DNA of 64,000 bases, taken from UBA8752 sp965657965 (GTDB lineage: Bacteria > Bacteroidota > Bacteroidia > Flavobacteriales_D > Sanyastnellaceae). A program made the translations under genes and the position numbers. Below the pieces are notes generated by a model, which ran no database searches, had not been told where the DNA came from, and saw only the letters and a list, made by a program, of their open reading frames with translations. Below are positions 1 to 7,699 of the stretch, piece after piece. Position 1 is the first letter of the stretch, and each line of letters opens with the position of its first letter. The stretch covers positions 1 through 64,000 of the forward strand of contig CBFHQM010000006.1 in the NCBI GenBank assembly GCA_965657965.1, written 5' to 3'.

Positions 1-558
1 AATGGTACCGCCTGTTCCTACACCTGTGCAGAAGTGGGTAATGCGTCCGCCCGTCTGCTTCCAAATCTCGGGTCCTGTAGTGTCGTAATGCGCCTGACGA
101 TTGGCCAGGTTGTCGTATTGGTTGCACCAGACGCTGTTGGGGATTTCCTTGTTCAATCGCTCCGCAACACTGTAATAGCTCTCTGGATGGTCTGGAGCCA
201 CTGCCGTAGGGCAAACGTGCACTTGCGCCCCCACTGCCCTGAGGATGTCGATCTTTTCTTGCGACTGCTTGTCGCTCATGGTGCAAATCAACTGGTATCC
301 CTTCACCGCACAGGCCAAAGCGAGGCCCATGCCCGTGTTGCCGCTGGTGCACTCAATGATGGTGCCTCCTGGCTTCAAGTCCCCATTGCGCTCCGCCGCT
401 TCGACCATGCTCAACGCCATGCGGTCCTTGACGCTGTGACCGGGATTGAAGTACTCCACCTTGGCCAAAACAGGGCAAGGAAAATCCTCTGCAACTTGAT
501 TGAGGCGGATCATGGGCGTATTGCCGATGGCGCCGAGGATGTTTTCGTGAATGATCAT
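1..558 (-). CDS. Cysteine synthase / cystathionine beta-synthase family enzyme (partial, 3' end beyond window)
   Basis: PLP-dependent beta-replacement enzyme of sulfur amino-acid metabolism. The 186 visible codons start MIIHENILGAIGNTPMIRL. They contain the Schiff-base motif SVKDR (Lys44), the substrate loop TSGNTG (71-76) and, at the window edge, the phosphate-binding GVGTGG. The stretch PTAVAPDHPESYYSV and the following EIPNS..NQYDN look closer to cystathionine beta-synthase than to CysK, so the exact substrate (O-acetylserine or homocysteine) is left open. The frame is open to base 1, so the C-terminus and any CBS domains are not visible. A TAnnTTTG promoter box lies 21 bases before the ATG. 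Family assignment is firm; the specific activity is inferred. Confidence 0.93.
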   Translation of the reverse strand, partial: MIIHENILGAIGNTPMIRLNQVAEDFPCPVLAKVEYFNPGHSVKDRMALSMVEAAERNGDLKPGGTIIECTSGNTGMGLALACAVKGYQLICTMSDKQSQEKIDILRAVGAQVHVCPTAVAPDHPESYYSVAERLNKEIPNSVWCNQYDNLANRQAHYDTTGPEIWKQTGGRITHFCTGVGTGGTI

Positions 559-579
559 AACGGGCTCGTTTCGATGGTG

Positions 580-587
580 CAAAGATA
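580..587 (-). promoter_or_regulatory. TAnnTTTG -7 box for the cysteine synthase gene
   Basis: On the minus strand the sequence is TATCTTTG, an exact match to the Bacteroidota sigma-A -7 consensus TAnnTTTG. It ends 21 bases before the ATG at 558. No convincing -33 TTG is seen at the usual distance. Confidence 0.5.
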
Positions 588-596
588 CCCCTCGAC

Positions 597-2111
597 TCAG
601 TCGAATCGGAGCGCCTCTACCGGGTCGAGTTTGGCAATGAACCGCGCAGGCAAAAACATGGCCAAAGCACAGACGCCTAAAATCATGGCTTCCACCCAAG
701 CAATCTGGACGAAATCCAAGTGAATCGGGACCTCCGAGAGATAGTAGCTGCGCGCGTCCAAGGTGATCCACCCCGTTTCGAGCTGAAGCCACGCCACGCC
801 AAAACCGATGAGGTTTCCCCACAACAAACCGCGCAGCAAAATGCGAACCGCCAGCCGAACAAAAACCCCCATCAATGGGCCATCGGCCATCCCAACCGCT
901 TTGAGCAAACCGATGCTTCGGGTGCGTTCTAGCATGAGCAAAAGCAACGCAGAAGCCATGTTCAAAATGGCAATCAACACCATCAGTCCTATGATCAATT
1001 CGACATTCAAATCGAGCATGGCCAACCATTGGAACAACTCGGGGTGGTCGTCCACCACAGAGCGCACATCCAACGCATAAGGCACTGCAAAAAACACACT
1101 GTCGGCCATGGTCCACAGCGCACCGTAATCGCGCACGCGCATCTCAAAACCGCCCACATACTGACCGTGACTTCCACCCGCTAGCCTGACTTCGGGATCC
1201 TCCATCCCTTCCAAACCCCAGCTGACCCAAGCTGTATCGCTTATGGTTTCGCCACCGTCGCTGACCACCAACATGGCCTCCCCACTGCCTTGGAGTGGAT
1301 GCGGACCTTCCCCTCTCCAATCCACCCCAGACCAACGGTAAGCCAATCGTCCTTGGCCGCCATTGGCCCTGGCCATAACATGACGCACACCCGGCAAATC
1401 GTCTACCCAATGGTCCAATACTTGCAATCGGGCTTGTATGCCCCAACCGCTCAATTGCTGCAGATGGTGCAACCCACAAAACACGTATTCCGCATCAAAT
1501 TCCTGAAGCCCCGTCTCGTAAATGCCCGAAATCGAAAACACACGGGGCCGCATCTCCCCCTTGGCGTTCGCCAGAAGCAAGCGCACGCGCTGACCCACAA
1601 CCAAAGACAAAGTCCTGGCTTGTTCCGCCGAGACCAATAACTCCATGGCCTGGGTCGAGGCCGAAAAATCCGGCAAGTTTCCGGCCTTCAACCGCTGCCT
1701 TAAAAACGTCGTATCGGCATCTGCCCCCAGGCCCTTCACCACCACACCTTCCACCTCTTCTGCAGTCTCTAAAATGGCGGGGCGTTGAGCAAACGCTTGC
1801 ACCTGTTCAATGCCGGGAATGGACCTCAGCGCAGCCGTGTCTACATCAGCCCACGCCACACGATCGGTTCCTTGGGTGCGGCCCTGATCGGCTGCCACCA
1901 CACGAAGATGCGAGCCAAACCCCACCACCAAAGACCGAACATCCCGCTGAAACCCCTGCACAATGGCCAAAGACAGGATGATCAACGCCACACCAACGGC
2001 CACCCCCGCTTGCGCCATGCGCACCACAGGACGGGCAATGCCTTGACCTGTGGGGTCAACGGTCATTCGGCGCGCGAGGAACCGAACCGCGGAGCGGGTG
2101 CGTTTGGACAT
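597..2111 (-). CDS. FtsX-type ABC transporter permease, LolC/LolE-like
   Basis: Inner-membrane permease of 504 residues with the MacB/FtsX layout: one N-terminal membrane segment (about 28-49), a large periplasmic domain, then three C-terminal membrane segments (about 365-390, 412-437 and 465-490). It ends ARFIAKLDPVEALRFD, typical of the family. The family works in lipoprotein release or other MacB-type export with a separate ATPase; no ATPase is adjacent here. The ATG at 2111 (MSKRTRSAVRF) is preferred over an in-frame TTG at 2120. It is divergent from the NamZ-like gene with only 35 bases between them, so the two promoters must overlap. The exact substrate is unknown. Confidence 0.85.
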   Translation of the reverse strand: MSKRTRSAVRFLARRMTVDPTGQGIARPVVRMAQAGVAVGVALIILSLAIVQGFQRDVRSLVVGFGSHLRVVAADQGRTQGTDRVAWADVDTAALRSIPGIEQVQAFAQRPAILETAEEVEGVVVKGLGADADTTFLRQRLKAGNLPDFSASTQAMELLVSAEQARTLSLVVGQRVRLLLANAKGEMRPRVFSISGIYETGLQEFDAEYVFCGLHHLQQLSGWGIQARLQVLDHWVDDLPGVRHVMARANGGQGRLAYRWSGVDWRGEGPHPLQGSGEAMLVVSDGGETISDTAWVSWGLEGMEDPEVRLAGGSHGQYVGGFEMRVRDYGALWTMADSVFFAVPYALDVRSVVDDHPELFQWLAMLDLNVELIIGLMVLIAILNMASALLLLMLERTRSIGLLKAVGMADGPLMGVFVRLAVRILLRGLLWGNLIGFGVAWLQLETGWITLDARSYYLSEVPIHLDFVQIAWVEAMILGVCALAMFLPARFIAKLDPVEALRFD

Positions 2112-2146
2112 AACATGCAAGGTATGCGGCGCGTTACTTTGCCGTC

Positions 2147-3382
2147 ATGCACAACGCCTTCGTTTTCCCCTTTGCAATGCTCATGGCCTTGAGCAGTGGC
2201 CTGGGCCAAGTTATGCCGGGCGACACCCACATGGAGACCTATTTGCCCATGCTCGAGGGCAAGCAAGTGGGCGTGGTCTGCAACCATACCGCTGTGGTTC
2301 ACAATGCCGCAGGCACTCCTGTCCATTTGATCGACACTTTGATCGCACGCGGCATTGAAGTTCGCGCCGCTTTTGGTCCCGAACACGGATTCCGAGGCGA
2401 CTTACCCGATGGTGAGAAAGCACAAAGTGGCACAGATGCGCGCTCGGGCATTGCCGTTCGTTCCCTCTATGGCACCCATAAAAAACCCTCGGCTGCTCAG
2501 CTTGCAGACATCGAGGTGATGGTGTTTGACATTCAAGATGTGGGCGTGCGATGCTACACCTTTCTGTCGACCCTCTTTTTGGTGATGGAGGCCTGCGCAG
2601 AGCAGGAGATTACACTGGTGATTCTGGACCGCCCCAATCCCAATGGCCACCTTACGGCAGGCCCCATGCTCGACACGTCACTCGTGCGCTCTTTTGTGGG
2701 CTTTCTGCCCATTCCATTGGCCCATGGCATGACCTTGGGCGAATTGGCCGACATGGGCAATCAGGAAGGATGGCTCGGCGGAGGGTACTCCCACGCCCCA
2801 AACCCATCCTTGCGCTGCGACCTTCACGTGATTCCCGTCACGGGTTGGACACGTCAGCAAAAATGGTCGCCCCAACTGGCCCCCAGCCCCAACCTTCCCT
2901 CTGCCCAGTCCATTCAACTCTATCCCCATCTGGTGCTGCTCGAAGCCACCCTCGCCAGTGTAGGACGCGGCACATCTGCCCCGTTTACCATGGTCGGGTT
3001 TCCAGGCATGCTCCGCGCCGCCCATCGTTTTACACCAACCCCCAATGCCGCGAGCAAATACCCCAAGCACGCCGGGAAAGAATGTCAAGGGTTTTCGATG
3101 ATCCGGCGGTTGGGCGCTTGGAACGCCCAACAAGGCGAAGACCGACTGCACCTCGATGTGCTGCTCGAGTTGCAAGAAGGCTGGATGAGCACCCCGGCTG
3201 GCGACCAAAGCCCCTTCATCGACCGCCCAGAATTTTTCGACCAATTGGCCGGCGGTCCCTCGCTTCGCCTTGCACTCGAAAAAGGCACAAGCCTCCAAAC
3301 CCTGGCCTCACAATGGACAAAAGCGCGTTCCGGCTTCATGGAAAAACGAAGTCGCTACCTTCGCTATCCCGATGGCCTTTGA
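2147..3382 (+). CDS. DUF1343 family secreted protein, NamZ-like exo-beta-N-acetylmuramidase
   Basis: The 411-residue protein has a signal peptide (cleavage near residue 20, after SSGLG) and a full DUF1343 domain. Recognisable blocks are VGVVCNHTAV, FGPEHGFRGD, SLYGTHKKP, MVFDIQDVGVRCYTF, LDRPNPNG and a P-rich SPNLPSAQSIQLYP segment. DUF1343 proteins of the NamZ type release N-acetylmuramic acid from the non-reducing end of peptidoglycan fragments, which fits a cell-wall recycling role. The exact activity here is inferred from the family. A near -7 box (TTACTTTG) sits 5 bases before the ATG. The lipoprotein gene follows after 22 bases and may be co-transcribed. Confidence 0.85.
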   Translation: MHNAFVFPFAMLMALSSGLGQVMPGDTHMETYLPMLEGKQVGVVCNHTAVVHNAAGTPVHLIDTLIARGIEVRAAFGPEHGFRGDLPDGEKAQSGTDARSGIAVRSLYGTHKKPSAAQLADIEVMVFDIQDVGVRCYTFLSTLFLVMEACAEQEITLVILDRPNPNGHLTAGPMLDTSLVRSFVGFLPIPLAHGMTLGELADMGNQEGWLGGGYSHAPNPSLRCDLHVIPVTGWTRQQKWSPQLAPSPNLPSAQSIQLYPHLVLLEATLASVGRGTSAPFTMVGFPGMLRAAHRFTPTPNAASKYPKHAGKECQGFSMIRRLGAWNAQQGEDRLHLDVLLELQEGWMSTPAGDQSPFIDRPEFFDQLAGGPSLRLALEKGTSLQTLASQWTKARSGFMEKRSRYLRYPDGL

Positions 3383-3404
3383 CCTCGGACCGATCCACAT
3401 GTTC

Positions 3405-3929
3405 ATGAAGCGCACACCTGCCCTTTTTCTCTTCGCTCTCGCAGCCACACTCTTGGTCGCCTGTTCTAAGTCAGAAGAGTACACGCCACCTGCTTACGCC
3501 TGCAATTGCGGCACCCTTGTCTTGGATGGCGATTCCCTGACCGTTTTGGGCGCCGAGTATGTTTACCTGCAGCAAGCAGACAGCCTGTTTTCGCGCCGCT
3601 ATTTCGTGACCGCCGATGCGCAAGCCGAGGGAGAAACTCAAGAACACGGCGTCAGCTTGATCCTCGACGTGCCCAATGTGCAACAAGGGGCCATTTTCTA
3701 CCCCAATGAGGACGCCTTCACTCAAGTGGACGTGACCAACTTCAATGCGTCGTTTGACACCACACAAATTCACCGCATCACCAATGGTGTGGCCAGCGTC
3801 ATCGCGGCGCCTTTAACCGGTGGAGAAGAGACTGTGAATCTGGATTTCCTCCTTCGCCGAGAGGTGGATGGCGAGCTCGTCGGGTTCGAAAAAACGCTGA
3901 AGGGAAACTTCGTTGTCGTTGTCAATTAA
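3405..3929 (+). CDS. Hypothetical lipoprotein
   Basis: A lipoprotein of 174 residues. The chosen start gives MKRTPALFLFALAATLLVAC, a classic signal with lipobox LVAC (Cys20), so it should be anchored in a membrane. An ATG at 3399 two codons upstream is equally possible. The mature part is acidic, has a Cys-x-Cys pair (YACNCGT) soon after the anchor, and is rich in predicted beta strands. I do not recognise a family. It follows the NamZ-like gene by 22 bases and precedes a large secreted protein by 27 bases on the same strand, so a three-gene unit is possible. Confidence 0.75.
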   Translation: MKRTPALFLFALAATLLVACSKSEEYTPPAYACNCGTLVLDGDSLTVLGAEYVYLQQADSLFSRRYFVTADAQAEGETQEHGVSLILDVPNVQQGAIFYPNEDAFTQVDVTNFNASFDTTQIHRITNGVASVIAAPLTGGEETVNLDFLLRREVDGELVGFEKTLKGNFVVVVN

Positions 3930-3956
3930 TCCTTAACCCCTGCGTATTTTAGAGGA

Positions 3957-5813
3957 ATGCCCTCTAATACAAGACGCCTTGCGTTTATTGGTGCACTGCT
4001 TTTCAGCTGCCTCGACCTGCGCGCCCAGCCCTCTAACTGGGAGGTGACTCCGAGTGCTTATGAATTTAGCATGACGCTCACCTTCACGATATCCGTGGAT
4101 GGCTTGGTCGGTGCGGGCAATCAAAATGTCGCCGCCATTTTCGACGCTTCCGGCAACTGCAGAGGCGTCGGTGCGACAGACTTCCCGGCCAATTCCGGAT
4201 ATTTTACAGGGCTCATGCTGGTCTATGGCAACCAAGCCAGCGAAAACGACCTGGAGGTCCGCATTTGGGACTCTGCTCAAGACAGCCTTCCCCAATGCGA
4301 CAACACCCTCGATTTTGTCGCCAATGGCATCTTGGGAAGCTTAAACAGCCCACAAGTTTTCTACGGCGTGTATGACCCGTTGGTCGGATGCACAGACGCA
4401 GAAGCCTGCAACTACCTCTTCACTGCGACGACCGACAACGGCAGTTGCATCTACCCCGGGTGCAGTGATGACCAGGCTTGCAATTACGTGGAGGCGTCCC
4501 CATGCTACGACAACACCACTTGTGCATTTCCGGAACTGTATCTCGATTGCCAAGACAATTGCCTCAACGATTTTGATGGAGATGGCATTTGCGATGAACT
4601 GGAAATCGGCGGATGCACGGATGACCGTGCCTGCAACTACGATGCCGAGGCCACCGACGATAATTGCAGCTGTGACTTCCCCTTCTATCCTTTGGATTGC
4701 AATGGGGATTGCTACATCGACACCGACAATGACGGCGTCTGCGAAGCGGACGAAGTCTTGGGTTGCGACGACCCTGTCGGTTGCAATTTCGATCCTGTGG
4801 CAACAGACAACGATGGGTCCTGCCTGTACTGCTGCTACAGTGTCTATGGAGCAACCAATGCGTTTAACCTCGACATTGAACGCTATGCCGGTTTAGGCAC
4901 TGAAAACCCTGGCTTGCCCGGTCTCCTGACTTACCGGGTTTACGTCACGTGCTCCCACCCTGAAGACCAAGTTTTGGCGGTGAGCGGTTCAGAAGGCAAC
5001 TCCTCCATTGTGGGCAGCGAAAGCAGCTTCTACCAATCTTCCAATGGCAGCTTGCTCCTCACCGACATCGACTCCAGCGCTTTTGCCGACGACCCCACTG
5101 TAACACTGGACTCTTGGCTCACCATTGGTCTTGAGACCCCCAACGTTGCACCTGGCCAATCCGCCGTTTCGGCGACCACTGGCCTTTGGAGCACCCTGTT
5201 TGAACTTGGAGAAGACTTGTTCATCGGCGGAGCGTCTGGAGATGGCTGGAGCGTTTCTGGAAACAGCACAAACAGCTTTGCCGGTGACGATCTCCGGATC
5301 CTCGTCGGCCAATTCACTTCTGCCTCGCCCATTGAAGGCAGCTTGAACCTGTCCGTATTGCCCTTTGGAGCGAGCGAGCCCATCCAAATCACCCCACTTT
5401 TCGTTGCACCACCGTGTGGCTGCTCTTCGCCTTTGGCCTGCAATTACGACGCCTCCATTACCTACGATGACGGATCGTGCCTGTTCCCACAAGACGGTTT
5501 GGACTGCCAAGGCAACTGCGACTCCGATGGCGATGAAGATGGAGTTTGTGATGGCGACGAAATTGAAGGTTGCACCGACTTTAATGCATCCAACTTCGAT
5601 CCATTGGCTTCCGATGAGAACGGAAGCTGTTTGTACCCGGGGTGCACCTATCCCGACGCCAACAATTTTTCAGTGGGTGCCAACGTAGACAATGGCGAAT
5701 GTGAATTCGACCTGAGCAATCCATGCCCCGCCGACATCAATGGTGACGGCATTACCACCGCAGCGGACATCTTGTCCATTCTTGCGGCGTACGGACTGCC
5801 CTGCGCGAATTGA
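3957..5813 (+). CDS. Secreted modular protein with GCTD repeats and dockerin-like C-terminus
   Basis: Extracellular protein of 618 residues with a signal peptide ending near LDLRAQ (about residue 23). In order: a beta-rich domain beginning WEVTPSAYEFSMTLTF (25-140), several Cys/Asp repeats of the form GCTDxxACNYxxxATDDNGSC with TSP3-like DFDGDGICDELE segments (142-300), a YDSWVTIG-type domain (about 300-480, with LDSWLTIGLE at 384), more GCTD repeats (480-590), and a C-terminal EF-hand-like tail CPADINGDGITTAADILSI ending in CAN. The Asp-rich repeats probably bind calcium. There is no T9SS sorting domain. A near -7 box TATTTTAG lies 4 bases before the ATG. Function is unknown; a surface or matrix role is inferred. 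Confidence 0.8.
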   Translation: MPSNTRRLAFIGALLFSCLDLRAQPSNWEVTPSAYEFSMTLTFTISVDGLVGAGNQNVAAIFDASGNCRGVGATDFPANSGYFTGLMLVYGNQASENDLEVRIWDSAQDSLPQCDNTLDFVANGILGSLNSPQVFYGVYDPLVGCTDAEACNYLFTATTDNGSCIYPGCSDDQACNYVEASPCYDNTTCAFPELYLDCQDNCLNDFDGDGICDELEIGGCTDDRACNYDAEATDDNCSCDFPFYPLDCNGDCYIDTDNDGVCEADEVLGCDDPVGCNFDPVATDNDGSCLYCCYSVYGATNAFNLDIERYAGLGTENPGLPGLLTYRVYVTCSHPEDQVLAVSGSEGNSSIVGSESSFYQSSNGSLLLTDIDSSAFADDPTVTLDSWLTIGLETPNVAPGQSAVSATTGLWSTLFELGEDLFIGGASGDGWSVSGNSTNSFAGDDLRILVGQFTSASPIEGSLNLSVLPFGASEPIQITPLFVAPPCGCSSPLACNYDASITYDDGSCLFPQDGLDCQGNCDSDGDEDGVCDGDEIEGCTDFNASNFDPLASDENGSCLYPGCTYPDANNFSVGANVDNGECEFDLSNPCPADINGDGITTAADILSILAAYGLPCAN

Positions 5814-5820
5814 GCCTGAT

Positions 5821-6492
5821 TTAGACTTCAATCACAGCCTCCCCCGTGACTGCAAAAACACGATCTGTGCGACGTGGTTCGATCACGTACATCCCGGTAA
5901 ACGCTCCATATGCTGGCATCACAGCCTGAGTCTCACCAAAATGGAAGCACCGGACACGAAGACGCTGTCTGCCTGTACCTGTCAATCGGATTCCCGGATG
6001 AACATGGCCGCAGACATGAAAACCAAACTCCGGTTTCCAATCTGCAGGGTCATGCGTAAAGGTGAACGGGCCGTCGTCCAATCTTTGCATGGACCGAATC
6101 CCAGCCTCCCTCAGCAAAACTTCGGGAATGGCGTCGTGATTGCCCAGCACCAAAACCCAGTTCACAGCTGGATACTCTTGACATAAGGCCGAAAACGGAC
6201 CCCATTCTTTGTTGATTTCGCTGTGAAAAAGGTCGCCAAGCATCAAAACCCGATCCGGACAAAACCACTTCAGGTGCTCCCTCAACCGATGCAACGTCTC
6301 CAACGTGGGCTCAGAACCAATGGGCACACCGTGCTTTCGGAAATGCGCCGCCTTGCCCAAGTGCAAGTCGCTGAGCCAAAGGGTACGCTTTGCAGGCCAC
6401 CAAATGGCCCCGTCCGGCAGCAAAGTGAGGGCAACACCCGACACGGTCACCTCTATACTTTCGGGAAATTTCGCCGGTTTCACCGCGTCCAT
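5821..6492 (-). CDS. PdeM-like metallophosphoesterase (ligase-associated DNA repair type)
   Basis: Calcineurin-like phosphoesterase of 223 residues. The metal-binding motifs are visible in order: SDLHLGKAAHFRKHG, MLGDLFHS, LGNHD and CGHVHPG. The DLHLGKAAHFRK signature is typical of PdeM, which is usually encoded beside a ligase and an exonuclease of the ligase-associated DNA damage response; none of those partners is in this window. The ATG at 6492 is chosen because the longer form begins with GTG at 6528 and would overlap the upstream gene by 49 bases; the chosen start still overlaps it by 13 bases. It appears to be the last gene of the aconitase unit. The substrate is unknown. Confidence 0.85.
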   Translation of the reverse strand: MDAVKPAKFPESIEVTVSGVALTLLPDGAIWWPAKRTLWLSDLHLGKAAHFRKHGVPIGSEPTLETLHRLREHLKWFCPDRVLMLGDLFHSEINKEWGPFSALCQEYPAVNWVLVLGNHDAIPEVLLREAGIRSMQRLDDGPFTFTHDPADWKPEFGFHVCGHVHPGIRLTGTGRQRLRVRCFHFGETQAVMPAYGAFTGMYVIEPRRTDRVFAVTGEAVIEV

Positions 6493-7097
6493 GCGATGTT
6501 CATCCCAAACCGAATCCCTGGGACCCACGCCTCTTCACCGTAAATAAAATGCTCCCCAATGGTGGTGGTCACCGACTTCACTTGAGGGCCGAGGAACAAA
6601 TCGCCCCGCACCCGTTTCCCCATTTGAAACTGTCCTCCTAGAACCAATCCAGCGCCCACCGCTGTTCGGCGCTGCACCCCTGTAAAATTGGTCACCATGG
6701 TCCGGCGTATGGAGCGAACCCGCGCAAAACCACCGAAGTAAAACCCTTTTGCAGCCTCAGGCGACAGGTAATAGCGCACTTCTGGCACCACGACAAAACC
6801 GAGCCAATCGACTGAGTTCAACGAGGTTTTCACCCCAAGTAAACTCTCCAAATCAGACGTGTTCAATTCCAGATTGGAGCGTACAATGCCCGATGTCAAT
6901 TGCCACGATGCGTGTTTCGAAAATGGCTTCTCCACGCTGACCTGGAATTGCCCCGCAAACCACCCAAACGGATTGGTTTTGATTTGCATGCGTCCACCAT
7001 CGTCTTGCGCATGAACCCCCCCCCCTTCGGTCATGGCCAAGCCGAGACAAAACAGGGGTGCTAGGAATACACGAAAAAGAAAGCGCTGTGACATCAT
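6480..7097 (-). CDS. Outer-membrane beta-barrel protein, DUF3575-like (paralogue 2)
   Basis: A 205-residue protein with a signal peptide (ending near VHAQ) and alternating beta strands typical of a small outer-membrane barrel. The N-terminal KTNPFGWFAGQFQ and the VVPEVRYYLSPE, DLFLGPQ and GIRFGMNIAW blocks are shared with the preceding gene, so the two are tandem paralogues. The ATG at 7097 is preferred over a TTG at 7115 because a GGTGAG sequence lies at a suitable distance upstream. The gene starts 11 bases after the stop of its paralogue. The function of this family is unknown. Confidence 0.8.
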   Translation of the reverse strand: MMSQRFLFRVFLAPLFCLGLAMTEGGGVHAQDDGGRMQIKTNPFGWFAGQFQVSVEKPFSKHASWQLTSGIVRSNLELNTSDLESLLGVKTSLNSVDWLGFVVVPEVRYYLSPEAAKGFYFGGFARVRSIRRTMVTNFTGVQRRTAVGAGLVLGGQFQMGKRVRGDLFLGPQVKSVTTTIGEHFIYGEEAWVPGIRFGMNIAWTR

Positions 7098-7108
7098 CAA
7101 TTGACTTC

Positions 7109-7699
7109 TCACCAACCGATTCCAATGGTCAGGCCAAAGCGAATGCCAGAGCCCTCTGTGTCATCCGATGACAAGTCTTCGTAGTCATCAAAATCACCGC
7201 TGTACGTTGTCGTACTGGATTTGAATTGCGGCCCCAAGAACAACTCTCCCGTCAAGCCATTGGCGAGTTGGTATTGGTAACCCAAAACAAAGCCACCACC
7301 AATGGACTGCCGCTTGCGCGTGCTGCCTTCGTCGCTGTCCACAGTCGTGGTCACCGAGCGAAAACGACCAAAGGGTGCGATGTACAATCCGTCTGGCGCC
7401 ACATCTCCAAGGTAATAGCGCACTTCCGGCACCACGATCACGCCGAGCCGGGTCGCATCAAAAGACTCAAAGAAGAACGACGAGTCCGCGACCGCCTTCG
7501 ACAAGCTCACATTGGAGAACATGAGCCCTGGCATCACCTGAACCGAGAGCTTTTCCGAGAGGAAATGCTCGTACCCAAATTGGTACTGACCCGCAAACCA
7601 CCCAAACGGGTTGGCCTTGATTACGCCTGTCCCCTCCTGTTCCTGGCCTTGGACTTGAAGCCCAATCGCCATAAGAAAAACGAATGCCAAGTGCTTCAT
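7109..7699 (-). CDS. Outer-membrane beta-barrel protein, DUF3575-like (paralogue 1)
   Basis: 196 residues starting MKHLAFVFLMAIGLQVQGQ, a clear signal peptide. The mature protein begins with KANPFGWFAGQYQFGYEHF, then VVPEVRYYLGD, LFLGPQ and SGIRFGLTIGIGW, as in its neighbour. The ATG overlaps the aconitase stop codon in an ATGA arrangement (7696-7699), which decides the start and suggests translational coupling to a central-metabolism enzyme. The protein ends in an aromatic residue (Trp), a usual feature of barrel proteins recognised by the BAM machinery. Role unknown. Confidence 0.82.
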   Translation of the reverse strand: MKHLAFVFLMAIGLQVQGQEQEGTGVIKANPFGWFAGQYQFGYEHFLSEKLSVQVMPGLMFSNVSLSKAVADSSFFFESFDATRLGVIVVPEVRYYLGDVAPDGLYIAPFGRFRSVTTTVDSDEGSTRKRQSIGGGFVLGYQYQLANGLTGELFLGPQFKSSTTTYSGDFDDYEDLSSDDTEGSGIRFGLTIGIGW